Below are positions 1 to 12,300 of a DNA stretch of 64,000 nucleotides, in pieces. A program made the position numbers and the translations under genes. The notes beneath the pieces were generated by a model that was given only the letters and a program-made list of their open reading frames with translations, was not told where the DNA came from and ran no database searches. Positions within the stretch are counted from its first letter, which is position 1. Each line of letters begins with the position of its first letter. This DNA is from Saccharina japonica (taxonomy: Eukaryota > Sar > Phaeophyceae > Laminariales > Laminariaceae): positions 121,977-185,976 of the forward strand of contig MEHQ01000793.1 in NCBI GenBank assembly GCA_008828725.1, written 5' to 3'.

Positions 1-23
1 CGTATCGATGTCGGCCGTATGGC

Positions 24-128
24 TCTGCTTTGCTTGTCTGCTTTGCTTGTCTGCTTTGCTTTTCTGCTTCGCTTGTCTGCTTTGCTTGTCTGTTTTGCTT
101 GTCTGCTATGCTCGTCTGCTTTGCTTGT
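24..128. repeat. 13-bp tandem repeat (about 8 copies)
   Basis: Degenerate head-to-tail copies of a 13-bp unit (GTCTGCTTTGCTT and variants). The period is not a multiple of three, so the open frame across it is not expected to be protein. This is a simple minisatellite. Confidence 0.85.
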
Positions 129-129
129 T

Positions 130-3037
130 GTAGGCCGCAGCCCCTCGGTGTCCTATGTCAAGTAACCTCGTTTTGCGTTTTGGGGATTTTTCGGGACCGT
201 GAGCATCGATATTTTAGTACAGAGTATTGGTGGTGATGTGCAGTCCACCCCTTCACAGACAGCACCGCCCCAACCGTAGTTTTCGCATCCCACAAACTAG
301 CTACCACAGACACATAAGTAAACAAGGCGCGGCTTAAACTGCATACCAGGTACATTCCCCTCTACCGAAAAAAAATAAGTTGCAAAGATATGCTCGTATC
401 ACAGGTGTCAAAGAGCGAAATACTTGGAAATAGTGTTGGAAATAGTGGAGAGCAAGCAACGGAGAGGGTTAACATATTTGTATTTTCCGCAAGCGAAACC
501 GAAAGCAAATGGTGCCGCTGCGGTGCCGCTCTGCATGGCCGAGGGGGCAACGTAGTCGGTTTGTTGTACAAAAAGGGGCAACCGTTTAAACCTTCCCTGC
601 GGCTTGCGAATCAAACGCCGGTGCACCAGTTGCCTCTGTTGTGCCATCGGTTGCTGTTGTTGCTGATGGTGTCATTGCTGTTGTTGGTTTTGGGTGTGAT
701 GATGGTGGTTGTGGTGGTGGTGGTGGTGGTGGTTGCGGTAGTGGTGGTTGCTGTGGCCGTTTCTTACAATAGCGACTGTAGTCGCCACGCTTCGCTTTTA
801 TTCATGACCGCGAGACAGGGGCAAATGGAAGGGAAGATGGGAAAATTGTACAGAAACAAGCAAGCAAGCAACGCGAAAACTCACAACAGCTACAGCAATA
901 GCAAGACAGGAACACTGCATAGAGTACCCACTTGGAAGAACGCGCACGATAATAAATACGGTATATGGTAGCCATAAGCAATATGAAAGGGATTACATCA
1001 ACACTTACCGCATGTCGGTAGTGATCTACGGTTGGGCGCTTCGTAGAACGGGGACCAAAGCCAAGATGATAAACAAATACACAAAGAGAATTTAAGATTC
1101 GCACATACAGCATGCAGATAACAACGACACAAAGAAGTGAGACAAGCGAAGAGAGTCCAGGTAACCGCACGCTAATCTATACGGCTAGACCAGGTACACA
1201 ATCACGAACGATGAGGATATCTGTACCAGATTGGCCAGTACCTCGCCCGTAGCGGGTGCCCCAGCCTCTGTGTGCACGGCGCATACGATTCTGCGTGGCA
1301 ATGGGTAATGTTTCCGGAGGTCCACTTTTTCAAGGGGCATGCCCGCAACACGGGGGCGTTACGCTGTTTTTTGTTTCTGGCTGGTACCATCACGCCATGA
1401 CAACTGCATCCTGCACACCCAGATACCATGTTAATACTGTGTGTCTTGTCAGTCGGCCACTCACACCTCTCCGTGACTGTGCCACTCACCCTCGAACGTG
1501 CGTCCAAACGGACTCCAATGGTGACAATTTCTGCCGTATGCCTGGGGTTGGCGAAATCATAATATGAACATGATGCCAGTCCAGCGTCGCATTGCGATCA
1601 CACAGCTTTTGCGATCGCGCGACACTTCGTGGCGCACGCATCATCCCTCCTACCTGATCAGGCGTTGGCAGCGGGGATATCCTCGTTTTCACCACCCTCC
1701 TATATACTGTACCGGTATGCAAACAACGCAATATGCGCCCCAACTGTGGAGGGTGTCTCTGTTAGGAGTACGTAGGGCCGGTGCTCCGTCTCGGAAGGGG
1801 TGCGTGGTCAATGGTCAAATGACTAAGGCAAGCAACAAATTAGTACCCCCCCTCCCCTCCACACGCCAACCCCGCTCGTATGGCTTGCGGCGATCCCAGA
1901 TGTCTACCAACCATTTCCACACATTATTCTTCGCCGTGGCTCGAGGCGGGTTTCGAGCAGATAGCGGTATTTGCCTGCGCTCACCACGCACGCGTGTGTG
2001 CCGACGGCTGTCCCTCGGCCGCCTATTGTCTCGGGGAGGACGGGGTTTTTTTTAGCCAGACTGCCAGACTGCAGGGCTATACCTAGCGTTTTCCCAAGGT
2101 TTCCGTTGTTTATTCTGGTAGTTATCTTGTGTTTGTGGTCTACGCGAAGTTCGCTATGCGGTCACTTTTGCCTACTGCCGTAACTCGCTTTACAAGTTGG
2201 GCATTTTAGACCAGACTTGTCGCTGTATAAAGTATGCGAGTGCTGTGTCTCAAAACGAAAGCAATTAAAAGTCCGTGTTGTGCGAATCACCTTGTCGTTA
2301 TCCTCGTCACCACCTGCAGCCAACACTTATGTCGCCATCGTTGTTCGTAACCTCCCAACTTATGATGCGGTTTTTAATACGTAGGGCTAGTCGTTCTACC
2401 CGAGCACGCTTTTCGATTTTCTGCCTTAGCCCTCTTTACATACCTGGTACATTTTAGGAATTAATTACTTCCAATAAGACTGGGATATTGTTTGCGGGGG
2501 TGTCAAGGTTAATGGTGGGGACTCAAAAGTCTTGCCAAAAAAAACTGTACATCCTAACAGAGGGGGGTCAGGCAGACAGACAGACAAGGCAGGTTTTGAG
2601 TTTCGCCTATGGACGTCCCAGATAAATCTGGGAATATTCTTGCTGATACCTTGCTTAATACCTGGTAGATCGCGATCGTGAGTGTGCGGTGTAGCCGCCC
2701 ACCCTCTCGCCCTCTTCCGCGCCGTACCATGAGACTGGTACATCGGAAAGTCTTACGTGCGATACTGACTCTCGCGCGATGTAAAAGACTGACTCGCGCA
2801 CTCTAGGGGTTTTCTTGTGTCTCCGCTCGATTGCAATAGATATCAGACGAGTACTGTTTGGTGGTTGTGTCAGTGTTAAGTGTCTACATCCCCTCCCCGC
2901 GCCCCCCGTTCAATTGCTGCCTGGCCCTCCTCCGTGCACTGTGTGTGTTTGTGTTGGACATTTTTTTAAGTCTTCTTTCAGGGGCTCCAAGGCTACAATG
3001 CGCTGCCACTACTTGGTGCGGCTCCCAGCTGGCGGCG
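130..3037. other. Upstream region, no gene recognised
   Basis: I see no convincing exon here. A GTT/GGT-rich tract at about 650-745 creates a long Val-rich open frame that I treat as low complexity. The palindromic 9-mer TACCWGGTA occurs at 344, 2441 and 2659. The stretch just before 3038 may hold the promoter and 5' UTR of the gene that follows, but no specific promoter element can be supported. Confidence 0.5.
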
Positions 3038-3304
3038 ATGGCGTCGCTTCGTAGTCTGCGGCTGGGTGGAGTCGGTATCATCCTTGGCCTGGCTACCTTG
3101 GTTGTCGTTCGCTCTTCCTTAACTCCTGCTACGATTGAGCCCGACGGGGATGATATTGTCACCAGATCCTTTGCTGAAGGGGATGTTGTGGTGATCCCAC
3201 CCTTTGCTCAAGGGGATGCGAGTGAATTTCCTTCTTGGACTAGCGGTGTCCATCCGTCTTGGGATGGCAGTGTCGGTGATGGCTTCGGGGCGGCCAACAT
3301 GCAA
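3038..3304 (+). CDS. Exon 1: start codon and signal anchor
   Basis: The ATG at 3038 opens 89 codons beginning MASLRSLRLGGVGIILGLAT. A basic start followed by a hydrophobic run (residues about 10-25) fits a type II signal anchor or uncleaved signal peptide. The remainder is acidic, Pro/Ser-rich stem-like sequence. It ends exactly on a codon before a GTGAGG donor (phase 0). The frame is open back to 2858, but this ATG gives the best N-terminus. Confidence 0.6.
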
Positions 3305-6300
3305 GTGAGGGCGTCGCTATGTTTCGCATGTGGTACTCTGGCGCTTACCAGACACGCTTGTCATCAACCGTATTTATCGTAGACATGACATGTTTTTGTG
3401 TATGCAAACAGCGCCAACACTATTGTCATTGGTTGTGCAAGGTCAAGCCTTGTCGCAAGTTCACGAGTAGTTTGGTTTCCACTTCTATACTTTTGTGCAC
3501 GAATTAGCCTTTAGTTGGTAACGTCGCGGAAACATCGGGAGATGTACTCGCACCCGCTTGATATTTGTTAACCTTGTGTTGTTATTTTACGTTGTTGTCA
3601 TTTTACCACTTTAGGAACTGTATCACTTGGCGAGGGAAGATGTTCTCGACGTCGTGAGTAAAGGAGCCGACTCGTGTGACAACTGGCGCAAGCCGTTATC
3701 TGCACGATGCGCCGATGCCAACGACTGTGGAAAAGGTGGGAGAATCTCTACTCCTACTGTCGTTGTGACTGCCACTCTCACTGTCCCTGGTACCGTTACT
3801 GTTCCTGTTGCTTTTACAGATTGGTATGCGCTGAAGACACTGGAAGTCCTGTCCTCAATTATACGTGCAGCCCTGTTGTCGTGCGCGCAGTTCGCACGTA
3901 ACGAAAATGCAGTTCTTAGAATTCACACTCTCAACGTGCTGCAGTGCTAGATCTCTACGTGTTAAAACTATGGTAGACAGTGCCATATGATGGCAACCGA
4001 TACGCCGTGTGCGCTATTGCTCTATCGTGCTCAAATGCATTATAACATTGAGCACCGAAAACATTGAAAAACAAAAACTCTGCCCCCGCGATGATGATGA
4101 TGATGGTGATGATGGTCAGGGTGGTTGTTCGGGCGAAAAGGGCTTCTGCTTTCTCTACCGTGGACAGGCCTCAACGACAGCAACGTCATAGGTGAAGGAT
4201 ATGCCGAACGCACGCGACTGACCCTAACCCCGAGACTGCGGCCGCAAATATCAAATAACCACACGCCGCTGTGGAGTACATACTTGACATACGTATACAC
4301 TTATTTTATGTCTTGATTTCCATTGCCGTGATTTTCTCGTTGGTGTTGCTTCCATTGATTCGCCGATCGTTGATAGTACTCTGCCGTTAACGGTGCGATA
4401 CCAGTCCCGCCAGCAAAGTAGCTTTGGTGGCCAGTGGCCAGCATTTCGAACGGTTGCTGGCGAAGATGAGCACTGGTTGTGTGTGACGCCAACGAACTCC
4501 TTTCGCGGGTACCGCGGTAGACCGCGTCTTGTCCCTACGTCGCAGCACGTCTCAATGCACCTTGAACTCGATCATCGTGGGGCCCTTGTTTTCCTGCTGA
4601 TGCTGCCGACGTTGCCGGTGTTGTTGGTGTTGCCGCTGTGATCGATGTTACCGGTGTTACCGTTGCCACGCGCTGCCGCTGCCATCGCATTTGTAGCGTA
4701 TCACTGGTTTGCTGATGTTGTCGTTCAATCATTTTGTAATGTTGTTCATGGATGTGTTGCTGTTGTTGCCGTCATTTATCGACGTTTTGATATTGTTATC
4801 TTCGTTTGCCGGTGTTTTGCTATTATTGCCGTCGCTTCTCGATGCTCCCGCTGAACCGGTTTGTGGTCGACATGGACGGTTTTGCCGTTTGCCGTTGATG
4901 TTCACCACACGTCGTGGCAACGAAGAAGAGTGGCCTGCGGGAGAGGCGAGGGCGGTGACTATCGTTGGCTTAAAGGAGGGGGGGAATGGAGAGGAATCTG
5001 ACTGCAATGCTGCAGACTTGTCCATGCTGTTCCGGCTTCAAGGACCAGAGGCACTCGCTGAGGTAGGGTGATTGTCGGTACACGGTACTCAGCCAACACG
5101 ACGAAGGGTGTTGCGCGCCCTTGAGCGATCTACCCGAGTGGCGTTTTGGGTACAGCGAAGCAACACCTGCGCTGTACCTGTATGTAGCGCAACATGGTGC
5201 AGACTCACCCTGGCCGTTTGACAGCTTCACCCTTCAAATCGGTGCGTCTACTAGTATTAATAGTGGCCGAGTATTATTTGTATTGTAGTCTACGTTGGTA
5301 TACCAGGTAGTGGATTAATTCGTCCTGTACTAGAACCTGTAGTCCCTTGCGTGCCGTCTCTGGTGGTCCTTAGTAAGGTGATGTGCTGGACGGTGCCAGG
5401 TTGGCAATTGTTTTTGCTGTAGCGCGGTATGAAGCAAGATGACGCGACAGGGCACGCAAAATGTCCGAACACGTTACGGCAATGTTAGGTTTGGTACGAT
5501 GAAGAGTGATTTGAATGGGTGTATACTAAGTATTCGTAGTTCGTGGGAGAATGTTTTAGGTGTTCCCGTCTTTTCGGAGTCCTTCTCAATAAATTAAGGC
5601 ATATGTACAAGAAGTACTGCATGCCCGCTGCACGTTGGCCGCTTGCATGCGTGACGCGACCATACCCTACCTGGTACTATTATTGCGGAGCATAGTAAAC
5701 AGGACCTATGGTAGTCACAAAAACCTATATATTTGCCTATTTTTACTAACAATATTTGGTCCTATTTACTAGTACTTACTATGGTCCCCCGTAATAGTAG
5801 CACCGCCTTTGGTATTTGCATTGGTACTACATTAGGTATGTCGAGATGGGGAAGTTGGTTCCCGTCTTGTCAAGGGTGTTGTGTTGTGCTTGTAGAGGTG
5901 CGTCGAGAGGGGTACATCGAGGGGGCTTCGACGCCACGCCAATCGCAGGCAACCTGGCGTTGTATCCTGCCGCCGTCGTCGAATGTAGTGCTGTTGTGAC
6001 CTGATGCTGTGGCATTTTGTTGTGAGCGTAGTATATAGTACCCTATAGCCGTAGCCTGCCTGCTGCCGCGGCTGCATGCCATAACCTCCTTCGTTTTGAA
6101 CCCTTTCACTGTAACCTGGTGCTGTTCCCTCTTGCGGTCATATCTCGCCTTCACCTCTCTCTGTCCTACATTACCGTCATACAATGCCGTGACCTATTGT
6201 TGTTGTAAAAATTACTTCGTGGTACATGGTTTTACGATGTGACCCCTACCGGTATGTTATATCCTCTTGCTGTAGCGATGTGGCCTTGAGATATACCTTT

Positions 6301-9300
6301 AGGCTGCAACCGTACGCTGTAGCCTTACGTGGTGCCCTACGTCATGTCGGCAATGATTGCAGGCGGCGGTGCCTGTGGAGGGGAGGTGTGCGTGGAGTGC
6401 TGTATTCCGCCCGCTCTTAGAAGGGAGCTTCACTTTCAAGGCCACCATCATCAACTGGAAGGGGGGGCTAGAGATCCACCGCAAAATGTAAGGCATTACG
6501 TTTTTCTGTCCTATAGTCCTATGGTACGGTACGGTTCCGCAGAGTTCCACACATGTGTACGTCGAGGTTTTCATGTTGTAGACTCATCTTAACAACCATG
6601 AGTATTGTACGATTTCAGCGTAATTTCGGTACACATTTTTTACGGTGTCGTATATTGCAATCCCTTGTTGGCGTTGGGAGCATTACGCACATGTAAACGG
6701 AGATTATTACCATCAAACAAAGGCAACGAAGTAATAACAATACTTTGCAGTAGTCGCGAGCCGGGTAAGGCCACGTAAACGCACATTGATACCTGGATAT
6801 ATGCGAAACTGTCCGATTGTAGCTGTGAAGGCAATGGAGGCAGCAGAGGCGGTAGAGCTTGAAGAGTAGGGCATCGTGGCAACACAACAAGAACATATCT
6901 GGTACCAGCTATGTGAGAACCGAACTGATTTGAAACGCTACAGCGCAGAAGTGCGCATCAGTTTACAGGGGCACTGCTTTTTATGCTCGCCAAACGAAGA
7001 CGAGCATCCGACATAAGCATAACGAGCATTTCATTGATACGTGGCAAAGAGTTTCGAGCGGAACATCTGGGTCCCGTGACTGCAATTTCCATGGTGCCCG
7101 TCCCGCGATGCATCGTATGGCTTCGCCCGATCGTGTAGTTTCATTTGGATTCATGCTGGTGTTCGGTGTTGGCGGTTCCATTAGCAAGGTTGCTTCTCTG
7201 GCATACTTGGCGATTTTGATGAAGTGAACGTTACGCGCCACACCAGTTCAAGTCGTTTTGTTGCATCTTATCGCAGAGCGTCACAGAACACAGTATTTAA
7301 GCAAGTAAACACCGGATCGCGTCCTATTAATACTGTAGTACTATCCGCCAAGTCAGCGAGAACGAGATCGTATCGTATCACCTTGCAACAACGTCACCGA
7401 TTATCGCATTTGATCGCATCACATCGCATCATTTACGTGAAAACCAACAGGCACACGGTTCGGAAGATCGTTTTGTTTTACGATAGGTGTACACATGTAA
7501 ACATTGTACCAATTGAGTTATATATGTTGGGTGATACGATACCATACCACGCCTTATCGTGTCGCAAGATAAACCTACAGCACGAGATTACAACAAATCC
7601 CACAACAGCCTTGTCATGTCGCCGCGATTGATAACGTCCTACACATCGCAACCCAGCAGTAGTGCGTCAGGCTTTGCACTGGTACACCCCATCCTCACAT
7701 ACTGCTTCCCCACTAGAACTGTAGGTGTATTCATCCATCACTACAGACGTATTATATACGTATAGGTAATGATGCTCCGACGACACGATGAACATTTTGT
7801 TTTTTGTGCCATGTCAGGTGCAACGAGGTCGCGGGTGCTTACGGAAATGAGTCTGTGAAGATGGGCGGAGTGCCGACCGGGTGAGTGTTCATGTACTGCC
7901 AGCGCTATTGCAGGCAGATGGCGTTGAAATACGACCAGTGGTGCATGCGGCAACTTTGTTTTTCGTCTCCCGTTGATTTTGTGTTTCGGAAGGTTTATGT
8001 ATTCCGACAGCTCTACCGAGGACCAGCTTCGATTGGAAAGCACGAAAGTCGGCTGGAGTGCTGTTTTTCCCCAGTACTGCCACCAGCAATGGATACCATG
8101 CTTTATAGTTTTTTTGTGGACATGCTGACGGTAACAGCTATGACGAAATCATGTCAATGATACCATGGACGAGGTCCGCCCCGGAATATGTTTTGGCGTT
8201 CGATCGTTTACACCGGCGTGGGAGATGCGTTGTTTTGTGTTGGTACGTATGGAATTCGATTCAGTTTAGCCACAGGCGAAGCCACCACAACATTGCTCGA
8301 GGAAAACTATAGACCTATCTACGGCAACAGGGCGTCCTTAGCAAGTCATCTGTGCTAGCATTATTGACAGTGTCAGATTGCGTCGGTTCCTCTCTGCCAA
8401 CTGCGTGTCCGCGCTTTGCTAATAGCTACGTATATCCATGTGTGTGCCTCCAATTTGTGTTTAGCATTAATCATGCCATCACCTGATTTTCCTCGAGTAC
8501 GTTCGTTCCGTGTGTTGAATCGCATCATGGCAGTATCGATACTGCTGTTGACATGATGCTGATCTTATCTGATGATGGTTTTGTTTTTGCTACGAGGATG
8601 ATAATTTGTGCTTTATTACTGCCGTCCGAAAGACGGCAAGGAACGTCTCCATCCTCAAAAGCTTATAATATACTTAGCACTATCAATAGTAAGCACTTCA
8701 GTTGCCGTTCATGGCGACGTTTACGTCGGTCTCCATCCGGCTAGCATCCCCATATGACTGCAGTTCTGTATAGAGGGGTAGGCAGAAAAAAAAATGGCTT
8801 GTAATCGTGTCAAACCCAGCAAATTTCTCGACCGGTCAGCTCGTGGGAGAATCTAACCCCCTAAACCTTTGAAAAATCCCGCCTCGTCAGTTTGTCGCAG
8901 TTCACGCGTCACCCTACGCTTTGAGATTTTTGTGCTGTCACTCTTTTACTCCTGACGATGATATGTTCCGTGATAACGATGTTAGGGGAGGACCATTTTA
9001 CGGGAGCTACGAAGGGTGCTGCACCCTGTGTACCCGGGCTGAGGGCTGTGTGGCATGGTCAGCAACGAGTGACGGGGCCGTAGCACTTGTCGACGGCGAC
9101 AGGTACGACAGCATTGAATAGGAATGTTCATAATTGCACCCCAGCGGGCATGTGAGTGTATTCCCAGTTACGAAAGGTCAAGGCCGGTAACTTATGACAC
9201 CCCAGCTGCCAGCAGGGTTTTTAATTCGTCGTCCAAAATGCGAGAGCGCGAGTTGGAAAAAATCGATAAAACCGACGAGCAATGGGCGTGTTGGACCCTA

Positions 9301-12300
9301 TGCGGGCTGCAAATGAGGCAAATACCGGAGGAGGGGAGGGATGCACCTGTGGTAATGTGATGACGGCTAATGATGCTGTCTGGAAGGGCGCGGAGGGTAA
9401 GGCCTCCCGGGAGTTGAGCTAGAAAGTACGGCAAACATTACGACCGAAACAAAACACAACTAACACAAGGGGGATGTGTGCGGGAAAAAGTACCGGCACG
9501 CTTCGCAGTATGGGCTAAAAGGCATGCAAGCAGAAAATTGGTTCGGTTGCACATGTAGAAGTGTCGTATGTAGCAGTAACAAGTGTTCAATGTGGGCCGT
9601 GCTACTGTAACGTTCTACCCACACAGTATTTGTACAGAGCGCAACAACAGGATGCGCTGCCATGATTGTACCTAGAGCCTTAAAGTACGCAGAATGCTGT
9701 CGTGTCGTATCGATGCAGTTGCGCGTGGAACTTGGGGTGCTTTCAGGGTAAGCTCTACCGTGTCACCGTGTTGTTTCCGCCGCTATTACCGAGTCGAGAC
9801 CGCTGCCCCTTTTGAGGCGATGGGATGACATTCATGTTAGAGACAAGGTGTCGTGTGATGTGATATTATGCATGTCATGTGGTATGTTGTTCATGCCATG
9901 TGCATTTTGAGGTGTGATATCATGTGCAATTTGAGGTGTGATAGTGTAATGACAACACTATTCGAAACTCTTTGAGACGATTTTTTTAAAGCACCCCGTT
10001 GTATAATATCACATTTTTGTTTGTTGTTGTTGGTCTTATCCGATGCCAGGTGCGCTCTGTACTCGTCTGTTTCTGGCGACCCCGTCGAGGACAAATCGCT
10101 TAATCGGGTAGTCCGCAGTGGCACGCCGTGCAACGAGGAAGCAATGGTGTACCTCGCCCCTTCCATGTCTCTTGATAGAAGGTGAGAGCTGGATTGCTGC
10201 CCAACTATTGGCTCTGGTTTATGTAGGGATTGCGTTTGTGCACTAACGTATAGCACAGGCAACTATCACGCCGTGCATGAGTGTTGCAGTCTAACCGGGC
10301 AGAGTTATCATTTTTTGTATTTTGGCGTGCAATGGGGCGATTGCTCTATTCTGCTATTACTTGTGCGTCATAAAAATGTCGTGTCGTGGCGGGCCCACAC
10401 TGCGATGGCCTCACCTGCCATCTGATAGATGGAAACACTCGTTCCCATTTGTTCCAATCACTGAGCGACTCTTGCATATTGGCTCCATGTCCCTGGTCTG
10501 TCTCAGGCATTTTCATTGATCAGAACTCGGGGGACATCGTGTATCGGTCAAAAGCTTGGTGCTATTGTCCGATTGGTCGAAACTCTGGGAATATCGTCAG
10601 ACTGGTCAAAACGTTGGTGCTATTGTACAACTGGTCAAACTATCCTAACGCTACCTGGTGGTTCAAGACCCTTGCTCTATTGTCCGATTGGTCAAACGTC
10701 GGGTAATATCGTATGAATGGTCAACACTTTGGTGTTATTGTCCGATTGGTCGAAACGCTGGCACTATCGTCTGATTTGTCAAACACCTGGTGCTATGGTT
10801 TGTTTCGTCACTAATCTGGAGCTCTCCTTGATTGTTCAAAACGTTGATGATGTCGTCTGATTGCTAAAAACAACTCTACCGCAGCTGGTGTGCAGATCGA
10901 AATGGAGATATATTGGGGAGCGACAAGGAGTTCCTTGTGAAGGCGTCGCGGGTGGAAGACGTGAAGGATACTCCCGAGGGTGATGCTCCGGCCATTTCAG
11001 TGGGACTCAATGTGGAGGCCCCACTGCCTTTATGCAGGTGTGACACAAAAGCAGTACAGGTACGTACACGAGACGATGTTTTTGTCGTATTGTACGACCT
11101 GGTGGAAGAAAGAGACCCGGCCTCTCGGTTTGGTATCGCGAGCTGACAGTGTAGCTGAGGCACCAGTCATTGCCCTAACCCCAACCTTGCCGACTTGTAT
11201 GTTTACCCTGATCATGCCCTATATGACCCTTGGCCACGACCAATGATTCCTACTCTGACGGTGATAGGTATGATGATCACCACCATGATCGAGGCCATAG
11301 GGATGAAACGAACTGTCGATTTATACAACCAACCAAATACTGTATGGTATCACCAAAGTTTCGGCACACCATTGCTGGACCTTGCTAGAGCTCCACCCGC
11401 CCGGAAAGAGTCAATCCCATCTGTCGTCAACATCGATACCTGGTGTCGAGGCCGCAAGCGCTCGATCGACACCTACACTAGGGAACATTTGGCGCCTGCG
11501 CGTCCAGCGGTATCGCTACAAATGCATTAAATACAGTACGTATGTGCGCTAAGTCCTCACCACCGATCCCCTGCGTTCGCGTCTCTTGTCGTGCCCCTTT
11601 TGACGAATAAAGGTCAAACCTGCTCCATAAGGGCCGGTGGGTCAGTCTAAAAGACGTTGAATGCGATTTCCAGGATGGGATGATAGCCCTAGATGGGTGG
11701 CCGAACTTCAACAACAATATATCAATGGTGAGGGCGTGCTGTCCGGCTTATCGTGTGTCAAGTTGTTCGGTATTCCCGTGCTTTCGCGGAGTAGCATTTG
11801 GCGGTCTTGCTGTGCTGTGTATTGTTGTGGGCGCCCATGTCTCCCGTGCGGAGGGCACGACGCCGCGAGCCCAAGTACTGCGTTGCTCTGTTCGGAAATA
11901 TTGCATGCACTTGAATTTTCGTAACTACTAGTGGTGTACACAGCACCATTCGGTAGCCTTAGTCGGCACGATCGTTCGTAACCAGTACTATATTGGATAT
12001 ATACCGCGGCTCGGCGAAGAAATTCGGTGGCGGGGGCACAAGTATGGGCAGAAGTTTCTCGTCCGCGCTAACGAAAACACAATCTCGTTTTGCACACTCC
12101 CCCTCACCCACCAGTCCCCTGGCCGGCAAAAAACAACGCCGAAAACGCGAACGATATTGAACCGACGGAGCGATTGGATTTGTATCGTAATATAATCGGG
12201 AGTCGTTCTTGAAGTGGCTGGGATTGAATAGCCACCGCAACGGCATGGTGTAGGAGCAAACACAAGGCGTTCGCCGCTCGACGACAGCGGATACATTTAT

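Noticed and set aside
390..971. 193-codon open frame on the plus strand
   Set aside because: Its length comes from a GTT/GGT tract giving a long Val run; no domain, splice signal or neighbour supports it.
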